Positions 50,296 to 61,688 of a stretch of 64,000 bases of DNA are shown piece after piece. The notes beneath the pieces were generated by a model, which did not search any database, had not been told where the DNA came from, and worked only from the letters and a program-made list of their open reading frames with translations. The position numbers and the translations under genes are program-made. Source of the stretch: Flectonema sp. DT1601 (Eukaryota; Euglenozoa; Diplonemea; Diplonemida; Diplonemidae); assembly GCA_964019425.1 (NCBI GenBank), contig OZ025788.1, forward strand, positions 682,001-746,000, in the 5' to 3' direction. Numbering within the stretch: the stretch's first letter is position 1; each line of letters begins with the position of its first letter.

Positions 50296-51501
50296 GCCGT
50301 GTGACTAAGCACACATATTTGAGAGTAGTCTGTTGGGGAATTAATTATTGATAATCGAATGAACGTATAACACTGTGGGGAAAACATAGTTTCAGTCCAT
50401 AATTTTATACCACTCGTACCAACCAACAACACCAATTGATATTTATAATCGTTGAGGAGGGGAAGAATGAACATTAAACCTCTTACTGTAATCAGCTGCT
50501 GGAAGTTTAAGCAGGTGCTGCGCTGTACTTTCACAGCGATTTACATCAAATAGATCAATACACAATACTATAAGATTGTATTACTCTCAGTAAGAGATTT
50601 AATTATGGAGTTCCTGACTGTCGACTATGTCATCAGTCATAGCGCAACACAAAGTAAAGTGTTTTGGGAATTCACAAGTAAAGTTCCTTAGACCAAAATG
50701 GGATAACTGTTGCAGTGCAAAAAAAAGAAAGAAATAACCGACTGCTTGCTGAATTCTTTCTTTATATCAAACGAGCGTCCAAAAAAAAACCGGAAGCGAC
50801 AAACCGGAAGAACAAGAAAATGTTGCGACTTAGTCGTCACGGTGGTTGCCAGAATTCTTACGAAAACGCGCTAAAGGGAAAAAAAAAAAAAAAAGAAACT
50901 AAACAGAAAACCAGCGACAAGTGAGCGCCAATTTAATAAACCAATCACAGACAAGGGTACTGTAGATGCCCATCTTCGATCAAAACAAATATTTAACTAC
51001 ACATAAAACTCTTAGCTGTGAGTTTTTGATAAGAGTTTTATTAGTGGTCTAAAACATAACAAACATCAACAAGTAAATGACGAGCTGATTGCTGCGAAAA
51101 CAGAAACGGAAAAGCCAATCTCTTTGAGTTGTTGATTAGCTACAATACAAATAGAACGCTTCAACTATCCACAAAGAACAATAACTACAATAGTTGAAGT
51201 CTCAATAAGATGAAGGAAAGGATAAGAATATTGATTTGAATAGCTGTGACGTAACAGTCATGTGAAGGTTTCTAAAGACACGAGATGTAATTAATAACTG
51301 CCCCACACCTTGACAGATGGTAATACTTTACCGATATCAAGAACAAGAAAACATCAAAAGCCTCCCAACGCAGCAACAACACACATAACCTCATATATAA
51401 CAAGAATAAGATACCGCAGGCTGTGGACCTTTATAATGTGACACGTTAATCTAATGACCATCGTTGTGTACAGTTACTGAGTAATCAGATGACTGCAGGA
51501 A
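50296..51501. other. Intergenic, 1.2 kb, no gene seen
   Basis: AT-rich with short A tracts (for example 50880-50894). No coding-like frame, repeat or RNA gene recognised. Probably the 3' UTR of the receptor-kinase gene's neighbour region and the upstream tract of the MAP3K-like gene. Confidence 0.45.
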
Positions 51502-54500
51502 TCAGGAAACTAATTTAATATCTTCAGACAGAAGGGAGTCTTCACAATTGTTTTGATTAAACTCAGCTGATTGTTGAGTTACTGTCTGAAGTGTGCTATA
51601 ATCGTATTCCGGTTGTTCTTCTTCTTCTTGTAAAAGGTTTAGTTGTGGTATCGGAACCACACTTTTGCGTCGATTTTCATTTTGCAAAACGGGAACAGCG
51701 ACCCGTTTTTGATAATTCAGTTCCGGAATTGGAATTATACTTTTAATCACTTCTTGTCCTTGTAATGGATTGCTTACTATTCTGTTGTCAAGTGTATCAG
51801 ATTGCATTCGACTGTAACAATATTCAGGAGTTTCAGAATCACACACCTCGTCATGAAGATCAGAGTAGTCGTATTGAAGTTCTTGTTGTTGGGGATTTGA
51901 CTGAATGTTTTCTGAAGAAACATTCAAGTCTAAGTCCGTGTATAAAGAATACACTAATTCATCACCAGTAGCATCATGACCAGTTCCATATTGATTGCCT
52001 GAAGTATAAACATTCGTATCCAGTGATGACATTGAAGAGGTTGTGATCGGTTGTAGAAGTGGTAACGAGTCAATAGAATACTCTTCTCGAATTGTTTTTA
52101 AATTAAATATTATCTGTTCCATTGACAACCTGTTCTTCGGATCTTTTGACCAACACTTTAAGATGACGTTGTCCCAAATAGCTTCTGCTATTGGACTGCA
52201 TGTTGTTGGTCTTTTGGGTAATTCTCCTCTTACAATGGCTAAGCGAATAATAGATAATCGATTGTGTTTAGAACCAGGTTGTTTTGGGATGTGATGAAAT
52301 GGATATTTTCCTGTTAAAATTTCATACAGAAGACACCCGAATCCCCAAACATCATGAAACTGCGTAGCAATACGAACAGATGACAGTGACTCTGGGGGAC
52401 TCCATGCCACAGCAATAGGTTTTGTAATGCAGGTATCTTGTTCGGTCATAAGCCCCATGTCAGCAAGTTTGAATGAAAATCTTTCATTCACGAGAATATT
52501 ACGAGCAGCAACATCACAATGAGCTAGTTTTCTTCCGTGTATGAATGCTAATGCGCTAGCAGTGGAACCCATTGAGAGAGCTATTGATTCCCTTCCGATG
52601 ATGTTTGTCCCAACAAAAGTATCTAAGCAACCTCTTGAACAGAACTCTGTTATCATAAATAACGAATTATCATTTCTTGCCCATCCGTACAACATTAAGA
52701 TATCCTTCTGTACGAGGGAACATAATGTGTTGATTTCACTGATGAAGTGTTCGTCTAGTTTCTTTTTGGATTCCTTCAAAGCGACAGTCTCTTGAGTAAC
52801 TGCATACAATGCTTTGAAAACACAACCAGAGTTACCCTCACCAACTAATAGAAGATTACTAAATTCGTTCCAAGGTATTTCTCTTCCAATCGGATTGATT
52901 GGTGTGATTTCAGTACAATGTTCAGCTTCCAGTAAAGATCCTCGTAGTGGAGATTTGATTTGTCTCTTAGAAATATCTGATCGAAGCTTTACAATACACA
53001 CGACAGCTGATAAAAACATACAAAGCAAACATGAAACTATCACTGGAAGCTTTACGCTCATCTGACTGCTTGAAGTTTTGAGATCTACTTTCTGTTCTGG
53101 TAGAGGAGTGTGAACAAATATTCCCTGATTCTCACCCATGACTGTAATGTCTTGAGTGAATGATGTTTCGTTATGGATTTCACAAGTGAATACTAATCCT
53201 CTGTTTGATGGTCCTCGTAGGGCGGCATACTCCAATACTCCAGGTTTTGAAGTAGTTGAAAAACAATTAAATAACTCCTCAGAATAGTCATCTCGTGTTA
53301 GAGTCACATCCTTAAGCATTGCGATACCTGTTTCTGAATCAGTTATTATAATAGTTGGATGAGATTCATCATGTCGGATTATATTTCCTTCTGTTTTAAT
53401 ATCAGCAACAGTCATAAGAGAATGTGAACCTGTTCGTCTGGATTCAGACGACGACTCAAGAAGCCACGTTTTCTCCTCAAGTTCAAACCCCAAAACCGCA
53501 ATTGGAGTCAGGGCATAGATCCATTGCCTCGTTGTGATCGCATGTTCGACCCATGCAAGTTGTAGTCTCGGCTCGTATGCTGAAATAGCCTCTTGTAGTG
53601 CACTAACACTAATTAGGTTCCCGGTGTTTATTTCTAATAGTAGAAAGTCTCTCTTGTCGTTTACAATAATCAAATCTCTTTCAGAAACTGTTTTAATACT
53701 GTGAACCACTGCATGTGATCCACGAGTTGCAAACCTGTTTGTAATTGGATACCTTCGTGGTGAAATACCGAGTGATACTCTCTGTGTGGCAAAACCACCT
53801 TTTTCTACTTCACTGCTTGCCCACGTGAAGTCAATGAACGAGTCTCCTAAAGACGCGATATTCTCATCCCTCCAAGCGAAGCAAGTGATGTCTTGTATCG
53901 GAACTGTTAAGAGAAGTGTGACATTCGTAGGAATTGTCACGTCAATAAAAAGTATTCCTTTCCCAGGAGAAAGTATTGCTGCGATGTCTCTTCCTTCTAA
54001 ATTATGACGAGTTTCTATTACAGGAATTGAATTAGCTTCATTGATAAACATTTCTTGTGGGAATGTGAGAGTACCCGTTATCACTTTATCATCGCTAGTC
54101 TCAGAGTTGAGATCGATAATTGAAACACCAGACTTGTAGACTGCGATTCCATTCTTTTGTAAAACTGCGAGTGCGATGACAGGTTCGATAATTGGAAGCT
54201 TTCTTCTAAATGAAATGATCTCAGTCGGGATATCAGATGTTCGTTGACGGCAATCTGGAGGTCTAAAACCTTCGTCACAATTACAAACACAGTCATCACT
54301 TCTCTCGGATGGTTCTCCTCTTCCACTGCAGTCATCTTTTCGAGAACACTTTATACAAATATCATTTGGTTGGACTGGTTTCCATCCAGGTTTACATTTA
54401 CTGCAATCACTTTGAACTGAATGTTGATCAAGACATTGATCACACATTTGACCATCCCAGTGATTTCTACAAATACATTTACAGGAATTAAGATCAGAAC

Positions 54501-54825
54501 TTATTTTAGTAGACTGCGCTCCTTGACTACAAAAAGTGCGAACATCACAAACGATGCACTCCGGGTATTGAACTCGACCCATATTACAACTGGCGCAAGT
54601 CTGTTGATCAAATTTATCATCGCAGTGTCCACAATTCTGACCGCTCCACATGTCGTTGCATTTGCAGAGACAAGCGTTGTTTGTTATTGAGACGGACTTA
54701 CCTCTACCGTTACAGTCTTTGTTTACATTACAATTACCGCAATTAGGAGGTACACCCACCTTCCCTTCTGGGCAGCTCTCACCCCACACCAGTACACTAC
54801 TCATTATTAATAACAGAAGTCTCAT
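51502..54825 (-). CDS. Receptor tyrosine-kinase-like protein with EGF/laminin-like ectodomain and tyrosine-rich tail
   Basis: Single exon, 1107 residues. Signal peptide 1 to about 15; Cys-rich EGF/laminin-like modules about 18-193 (repeated CxCxxxWxGQxC units); a region about 200-585 with propeller-like strands; membrane helix about 588-608; kinase about 648-905; tail about 906-1107. Kinase landmarks: GEGNSGCVFKA, Lys684 in VALKES, HCDVAARN (Asp771), DMG in place of DFG (Asp789), WSPPESL (tyrosine-kinase-like APE region) and DVWGFGCLLYEILT. HxDxAARN and W-x-PPES are typical of tyrosine kinases rather than Ser/Thr kinases. The tail has repeated tyrosines in acidic settings (LQYDYSDLHDEVCD, EYDYSTLQTV, EYCYSRM, VYSLYTDLD), like phosphotyrosine docking motifs. 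Trypanosomatids are known to lack receptor tyrosine kinases, so this is notable. Confidence 0.88.
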   Translation of the reverse strand: MRLLLLIMSSVLVWGESCPEGKVGVPPNCGNCNVNKDCNGRGKSVSITNNACLCKCNDMWSGQNCGHCDDKFDQQTCASCNMGRVQYPECIVCDVRTFCSQGAQSTKISSDLNSCKCICRNHWDGQMCDQCLDQHSVQSDCSKCKPGWKPVQPNDICIKCSRKDDCSGRGEPSERSDDCVCNCDEGFRPPDCRQRTSDIPTEIISFRRKLPIIEPVIALAVLQKNGIAVYKSGVSIIDLNSETSDDKVITGTLTFPQEMFINEANSIPVIETRHNLEGRDIAAILSPGKGILFIDVTIPTNVTLLLTVPIQDITCFAWRDENIASLGDSFIDFTWASSEVEKGGFATQRVSLGISPRRYPITNRFATRGSHAVVHSIKTVSERDLIIVNDKRDFLLLEINTGNLISVSALQEAISAYEPRLQLAWVEHAITTRQWIYALTPIAVLGFELEEKTWLLESSSESRRTGSHSLMTVADIKTEGNIIRHDESHPTIIITDSETGIAMLKDVTLTRDDYSEELFNCFSTTSKPGVLEYAALRGPSNRGLVFTCEIHNETSFTQDITVMGENQGIFVHTPLPEQKVDLKTSSSQMSVKLPVIVSCLLCMFLSAVVCIVKLRSDISKRQIKSPLRGSLLEAEHCTEITPINPIGREIPWNEFSNLLLVGEGNSGCVFKALYAVTQETVALKESKKKLDEHFISEINTLCSLVQKDILMLYGWARNDNSLFMITEFCSRGCLDTFVGTNIIGRESIALSMGSTASALAFIHGRKLAHCDVAARNILVNERFSFKLADMGLMTEQDTCITKPIAVAWSPPESLSSVRIATQFHDVWGFGCLLYEILTGKYPFHHIPKQPGSKHNRLSIIRLAIVRGELPKRPTTCSPIAEAIWDNVILKCWSKDPKNRLSMEQIIFNLKTIREEYSIDSLPLLQPITTSSMSSLDTNVYTSGNQYGTGHDATGDELVYSLYTDLDLNVSSENIQSNPQQQELQYDYSDLHDEVCDSETPEYCYSRMQSDTLDNRIVSNPLQGQEVIKSIIPIPELNYQKRVAVPVLQNENRRKSVVPIPQLNLLQEEEEQPEYDYSTLQTVTQQSAEFNQNNCEDSLLSEDIKLVS

Positions 54826-56797
54826 GTTAGTGAAGGGCAGTAATCATTTATAAAGTTTTTTTTTTTTTTTTTTTTTAAAAGGATGTTTGAAATACTGATC
54901 GGGTGGACCTGAGAAAGAATAATATAACCAGTAACTCCCCTCGGTGCAGTATTTTCCGTAAAGAACTTTTCCTTCTTTGTAACATCAACACTGGAAAGTG
55001 TGTAAAACTTTTGTGAAATCTCTTATGTTGGACTTCGCGAGTGCTTAACTTATCATCCAAACTAAAGAATAAAGTGAAGTGATCACAACAAGCACACTAA
55101 CAATCGCAAATAATAATGAAAGCAAATAAGAAAAAGTAAAAAAAGAAAACAGCACAAAAACAAGAAATTGATTCTACCAAGATCTTTCGTGTAAAAAGTT
55201 AAGTTAGTAAGCATCAGGCACGATGCCAGACAAGAGCATGTCTTCGAAGAAGAATAACTATGTTACAGAATGATATGATTATCAACTTAGCTGTCGAAAA
55301 GTTAATTCATACTCAAACTGTACTAACCATTATAAACTAAAAGAATGAAAAAAAAAAAAAAAAAAAAAAAACTATTCGGTTTTCGCAATAATATTGGGAA
55401 AGACGACCAACAGGGTAGTGTTTCTTTGTTTTTTCAATGAGGCGGATTTCTTACACCAAACATTGAAACAAATGAATTCTTGAAATGCAATCTACCTATC
55501 TGATTTAGTTAATCTCGAATCGAGTAACAACATTTAATTAACAACCACATTGTGTGAGGTATAAAGAAAGAATCACTCGACTAAGAGTGTGAAAGAAAAT
55601 AAATCCATTGATTTTCAATTTGATTGGGTCCATCAGCAACAACAGATAAATAATCCTTACTAGAGACGCTGAAAGGTTTTTCTGATCACAGATTATTACA
55701 AATAAAAGGGTGGTCAGACTGATTCGGGAGAAGACTACTAAATTTTCACAACAACGTTATTTAGTCACTTCAATCATCAGATGTTAACAGACAGTTCTCG
55801 CAATAGGTTACTTCAATTTCACGCAAAAAGAAATATAAAAGAAGGGAAAACAAATAATATGGGATGTGTGCTGTATGCGTAGTGCCTGCACTTAAGAAAT
55901 CTCACAACTACCAGGCTGCGAAATAACATCACGGAAGGACACACCAGAAAGGTCTGGAGAATGAACACACCAAGTTGAGCATCAAAGATGGGAAAAGTTG
56001 AAAGGAAACGAAACAGTTTTTGAGAGTGAAGAGGAATAACAAAACAAAATAAGAATTCTCTTGAGCGGACTATTGCACGGATGAAGTCGGACAGAACAGA
56101 TAGATAAATAGAAGTCAATTACATTGCGTATTGTGCAACTAAGAAGCATAGAGCTCGGGGCACGGAGCAACAGCAATGTAAGTAGACCCAATCTTACTAC
56201 TGATTGTAATAGTGTTGCTTAAAGACTTCTGCAAACTAAAAGTGAAAAAGAATATAAATAAAGTACACAAATTGATTTTCCTGAATGGAAACCTTGATCA
56301 GTCAAGTTGTGAAAAGCAAACGAACGACTACATGTATTTCATACAGAAATAGTAGAATCATACGAAAAAGGTTTTTCTGTACAACAGAACAAGAAATGAA
56401 TATCCAGTAACTCATAAAATAGAATAGGAGAGGACTTCAAAGGAGAAACATGAAAAAGATCTCCTCAGTCGACGCAGGTGTGTCACATAGTAATATTAGC
56501 AACTACACACTATGTGAGCATACCGTCACTTGCAATTATTTCTTTGAACAAAAAAAGAGGAAAAGGCAAAATAGAAACCATGGAGGAGAACAAAATACTT
56601 CATCGTTGATTAATAGCAGAGAAATAATACAAAAAAGGTGAAAGGGAAACAGAAAAACAGAACGTACAAAATGACATTTGAACCATGTCGGAATAAATCA
56701 CAATAGTGACAAGTATCAGTGAAGGGAGAGCAGCTGCACAATATGACGAACCTTTTGAAGACTTCACTTACTCAATGGAGTCGCTAATGACGGAATT
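54826..56797. other. Intergenic, 2 kb, no gene seen
   Basis: Contains plus-strand T tract at 54857-54877 and A tract at 55347-55370. Short open frames have no domains and are present on both strands. No RNA gene recognised. Confidence 0.5.
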
Positions 56798-59065
56798 TTA
56801 TTTGAAACTCGGAAAGTCCACTCGAAGTGATTTCCCCGTTCGAGTTAACTCAGTTACCCTTAGAAGAACTCTATCGAATGGCGACATGTTTTGTTGAATA
56901 GCTTCCCAATCCATTTTATCGAATGCCTCTAAGTATTCTTCACTCCATCCCCAGTCGAGGTCTATTTTAGCTTCACTGAGAGTTTGATTTTTTGCCTTTT
57001 GAGTAATCCATTCCTTTAATATATTTACATGAAGTTCATAAATTATCGTAGACTTAGTATTCTGAACCCATCGGTCAACAGGTCGCTTAATTGGGACGTC
57101 GATGGGTGTGTTCGCACAAAGAGCAAATGCTCCAAAGTCAGATGCAGCCTGACAGAGTTGATGAGAACTTCCAACACAGTCACCGTACACAGTGATGAAC
57201 TTCTGTTCTGAAGTTCCAACTCGTCCAGAGTGTACAGAGCTGGAGGACACTCCAATGAAAACTTCATCCAAAGAAGGAAATGTTCCGTACATTAAAGATA
57301 CAAATCGAAGAGCGTTGTGAAAATGAGCTGATAAGTATTTCGATGTATTCCACCCAATTGTTATTGAGGACGCGAGTACCGATACAATCGTTCCGTCAGT
57401 TCGTTCAACGCAGAAGATCGCTTTCCCCAACGCCATGTTGATGAATGTTTGAATGTCTTGATCGTAGTCGGTATCGATTGTTAAATTAGCATTGCATACT
57501 GTGGCAGATTTTCTTTTCATCATATCCAACTCAAGTAATTCGAGTGTTTGACAGGCGCTCACACTTATTCTTGTTGATATGTCAGTACACAAATCAATAA
57601 TGGTAGATGGTAAACTGCGATACATTGAATTTTCATCTTCGGTAAAATGCTTGTGTGTAAGGATTGTAATGTTAGTCGGGGAGTCGTCAATTCCCTTTAA
57701 TGTTTCGCATATTTCTTTGTAGTCCCAGCCTTCGATCATTTCAAATTCATGCTTAAAATCCGAGTCTATAGCTACACCACCAGGAGTACAGACACCTTCT
57801 AGTCGAGCTGCTTTGTTTACACTTCTGCCAAGGTAGTCTGTACGTCCGCTTAGAGGGTTTATTTCGGCCTCTACTTCTCCATAGTGGATTCCTATTCTCA
57901 CCATTAGACCGTTCCAACTGTTCTTTTCAAACACCGGTGGTAACATCAAATCAGACGGCCATATTGCAACAGCAAGCCTTTTTTGAACACTCATCGCAAA
58001 CGAACATCCATCAAACAAACTTTCAAATGCGACCATAAATGAATCTCCGATTGTTTTCACTTCGTATCCACCAAACTCAGCCATACAACCTCTAATGATG
58101 TTGTTGTGGATTTTTAAAGCTCGTTTCATGGCATCGGGGGAAGCTTCCCATATGGCAGTTGACGACTTCAAGTCGGTAAATAAAATAGCTGCTTCGTCTC
58201 CTTGTGGTGGACGAACAGTATCATGAGTACATTCTTCCGATGATGAAAATAAAGAATTCGGTAAGTAAGGACGATACTGATGTAGGTTTCTAAGTAGCTG
58301 ATTGAGAACTTCTGTAAGAGCATTGTTTTCTTCTCTATCAATAATCACCTTGGCTTCCTCCAGATCAAAGCGTACCAATGCTGCAGCTACAGTCTCTGCG
58401 AGAAGGACACTGGCTTCTAGCTTTTGCTGTTCATGTTGCATACCCTTGGCAAAGTTACGAGTACATAAAAAGTCCAGTATCAACAACGCTAGATACGCGC
58501 CAAGGACAATTGTCGCTTCTCTTTGATTTTCCTCGCACGGAGCAGAATTCAATTCTTCAGGTGTCAAGTTGAAACACTGTAAGCTTCTTAGTTCTCGGTC
58601 TCGGATGTCATACAACCCAAATCGGAAAACCTTTTCAAAGGTATCGATGACGAGATATAACGTAGTTGCTGCAACAACGCAGTTGGAAACACTCGGATGT
58701 AATGAACACAACAATATAATGTCGAGAACTAACACTACGAATGGCCATAAGCGTGCCTGCATCTCACCAGCACGACGACTATCAAATATAAGAATTGTAA
58801 AACTCCAAGTGACCATTAGAATCGTGATATCTGTTGTTGTTAATTTCTTAGTTACGAAGTTCTTGATCCCCAAGAGGAAGCTGACTGTGAGACACACTGA
58901 ATTTCCAGAAGCTCCAATGTGCCATTCATCTGTTACGAATGCAGAAAACACTACGACAGCCGTTAGGACCACAACTACAATCGTGGCTGGAATAACAACT
59001 CGTTTCCTTTGTCGATCTATTGGCTGGTCTTGTTCCGAGAAGAACGGAGCTAATATGATTCCCAT
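56798..59065 (-). CDS. Adenylate cyclase: multi-helix membrane protein with intact class III domain and degenerate second domain
   Basis: Single exon, 755 residues from the ATG at 59065 (the frame continues nine codons further but begins with TTG). The N-terminus has about six membrane helices (about 23-200). Then VRFDLEEAKVIID, YRPYLPNSL and a complete class III catalytic domain (about 288-470): FTDLKSST (Asp298), YEVKTIGDSFMVAF (Lys337, Asp341), MVRIGIHYGEVEAE, TDYLGRSVNKAARLEG (Asp410, Asn417, Arg421). Both metal aspartates, the adenine-specifying Lys/Asp pair and the transition-state Asn/Arg are present, so it should make cAMP. A second cyclase-like domain (about 535-720) keeps IGVSSSSVHSGRVGTSEQKF but lacks the metal motifs. 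The tandem may pair internally as C1/C2 do. It begins the gene array as seen in this window. Confidence 0.92.
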   Translation of the reverse strand: MGIILAPFFSEQDQPIDRQRKRVVIPATIVVVVLTAVVVFSAFVTDEWHIGASGNSVCLTVSFLLGIKNFVTKKLTTTDITILMVTWSFTILIFDSRRAGEMQARLWPFVVLVLDIILLCSLHPSVSNCVVAATTLYLVIDTFEKVFRFGLYDIRDRELRSLQCFNLTPEELNSAPCEENQREATIVLGAYLALLILDFLCTRNFAKGMQHEQQKLEASVLLAETVAAALVRFDLEEAKVIIDREENNALTEVLNQLLRNLHQYRPYLPNSLFSSSEECTHDTVRPPQGDEAAILFTDLKSSTAIWEASPDAMKRALKIHNNIIRGCMAEFGGYEVKTIGDSFMVAFESLFDGCSFAMSVQKRLAVAIWPSDLMLPPVFEKNSWNGLMVRIGIHYGEVEAEINPLSGRTDYLGRSVNKAARLEGVCTPGGVAIDSDFKHEFEMIEGWDYKEICETLKGIDDSPTNITILTHKHFTEDENSMYRSLPSTIIDLCTDISTRISVSACQTLELLELDMMKRKSATVCNANLTIDTDYDQDIQTFINMALGKAIFCVERTDGTIVSVLASSITIGWNTSKYLSAHFHNALRFVSLMYGTFPSLDEVFIGVSSSSVHSGRVGTSEQKFITVYGDCVGSSHQLCQAASDFGAFALCANTPIDVPIKRPVDRWVQNTKSTIIYELHVNILKEWITQKAKNQTLSEAKIDLDWGWSEEYLEAFDKMDWEAIQQNMSPFDRVLLRVTELTRTGKSLRVDFPSFK

Positions 59066-61688
59066 CGAAGCAAACCAGGCGCAGTCTGACAACTATGTAT
59101 GTTAGTCTTGCAAGAAGAAATAGAAATTATACAACAAGGAAAAGAAACTAACCACAAATACGCAGCAAAAAAAAAACACTCCCTGTGTCCGCCAGAGCTG
59201 TTCAAGAGGTGTGTGCGTTTAATATGCAAGAAACTAGTGTGACAAGCAATTAGTATGAAGCTAGTAGGACAACAAAAGGGAATACTTCGCGAGATTGAAA
59301 TTTGCTTTTCTCTTTGCCTACGGTGCACCTTGCGAATTTTTAATTATGTTGAATATAATGACAAATGTAGAATACTATTGCTTGTTGGAGGGAGAGCACG
59401 CTACTAGGAGTTTGAAAGGTCAAAAAAAAAAAAAAAAAAAATATTCAGTAATCATCGTAAATCTTTTTTTTTCTTTTTTTTGACGAGGAAAAAAAAAAAA
59501 AAAAAAAAAAAATGGAACAAGAAAAAAAACGAGAAGTAGTCGAATTTGGCATCAAAATACTTCGTTGAAATTTGTTGCCGAAGACAAATTCTGTAAAGGC
59601 AGAACTACTTTTGTATTTGATACAAAAAGAAGACTCTGTGTAAAAGAAACTGGAAGAAATAGGCAACTCACTACTGCTGCGGACTTGAATTAGCCTCGTT
59701 GATACCTTATTAGAAGAGTAATCGTCTATGCTTAAGGGTATCAACGGCAAATTCACCTACTACTCAGTGTAAGCCGAGAATGCTCAGTGCTCACACTGAG
59801 TAGTACTTGCTGAAATCAGAGGGAGATGTAGGGTAGGATGAGTTGGGAAATTGAAACAACATCCGAGAATGGGTTTGGACACAAATAGAAGGGGCGAAGA
59901 TGAGACAACCTACAATTAACGCTCCGAAAAAATGAGCGCGTGGCACGTGGCCACACCGACAATAAAATATTAAAAGTACATATTAGTGAAACATGAAGAG
60001 AAGACACGGCCTTCCAAACATGAGTGTAACCGACGAGCTCGGTGTTAACTTACCTTTATGGTTCGTTTACACATCACAGCAAGATCGGGTGTAATAAGTC
60101 TCAAGAAAAAGATGAACTAATAAGTAGAAAAAAAAATATATTACGCATTCTTCAAAACACCGGCCCAAACCACTCTGTTTGTTTTCGATTTTGCATCCCT
60201 TGGAAAGTACTAAAAACCTGACAAAGGCACAGTGTAATTTTCATTTTTTTTTTTTTTGAAATACAAAAATGCAAAGTGGGAAGTGTTCCTCCCATCAAAC
60301 TGGGACCATCTTGAGATGAAGAATCTAATTATTATTGGGCTGGTGTTCTGAAGAATTTGTAATTTTTTTTTTTTTTTGTACAATCAGCTCATCCTGAATA
60401 GTTATTTTTGATGTAGTAAAGAAGTCAAATCCTAAGAAAGCTTTCGAAGGGAATGAATAAGGAACCGACTGAATCGCTAGGTACTCTTCCCTAATGGCCT
60501 TGAGCGGGACAGACAACCCTAGAACAAAATAAGAAAAAAAGAGGGAAATCACAAAAAGACACTTCACTGGCGCAAATACGGCCGCGCCAGAGATTTAGGT
60601 CTCAAAGTAACGAATTTATCAAAAGTAATAACAAACATGCGGTAGCGTAAAAAAAATCTTGAATATAATTCCAACGCAGAAAGCAAAAACAGTCACCAGG
60701 GAGTGGGACTAGAATTGGCATCGCTACATGGGACAAATAGCTTCAGCTTGAATTATAAAAAACGACAAATTAATAAAATGAATAAATAAACTAAAATAAC
60801 GGGGTACAAAGCACACCCACAAACCTACAAGATGAAGAACAAAAGCTGAAAACGTCTGTACTGTTTTGACTATAAAGTCGAGTCCACACTACTACAGCTT
60901 TATAATGAAAAAGAATAAAATAATTTGATGGAACACACAAAGTAATTTGTTGGCACCAGCAGTCATTCGCCAATATTTTAATTTTTTATATAAAAATAAT
61001 ATGCGACACCAACATTGATTGTAACCTGTAGATGGTATTTAGAGACAATGAGAGAAAGGCTAAAAGATTCAGTTCGACCACGTCTGTCCTCGCAAACCTT
61101 TAACTGAAGAAATTACGAAAAAAAACAGACGAGCGAAGATAGAGAGTTTACCTTCCTATTCAATAAATCTCAGTTGAGAATAACTAACATAAAAAAAAGT
61201 AAAATAAAATATTCAAACAACGTAAAAATAAAAAAAATAATAAAGCACATAAAAAGATGAACTTTTCAGCATATTGGTGAAGGGACACTTTGCTCTGATT
61301 ATAAATTATGAATATGACAGCTATAATGATGGGTGTCTTCAAAATTAAAAAAGATAATAATAAAGAAAATGTATCGCACAACACTAAGATGAGGCATTGC
61401 ATAAATGTAAAACACCAGTTATAGTGAAGCAGTAAGTATTGTTGAGCAGCCCTGATAATGTTAGGTAGCAACTCATCGAAAATAATAATGCTCGCGTGAT
61501 AGCACCAAGTGCCCAGTATCATGATCGCTGAGAGGTCAGGTCACAGATAAAGTCTGTAATATGGCTCATGAGATATGGTTACGGATACAGGGGTTGGATG
61601 GAAAGAGTAATTCAATTTAATTCTCAAACACATACATCAATTGTTGATAACTGTGCTTTTTAACAGTTCGTATTATAAATAATCAAAT

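Noticed and set aside
60325-60567. 80-codon minus-strand ORF with a signal-peptide-like start
   Set aside because: It begins with GTG, contains a homopolymer-encoded lysine run, has no domain and lies in a tract-rich gene-free region.
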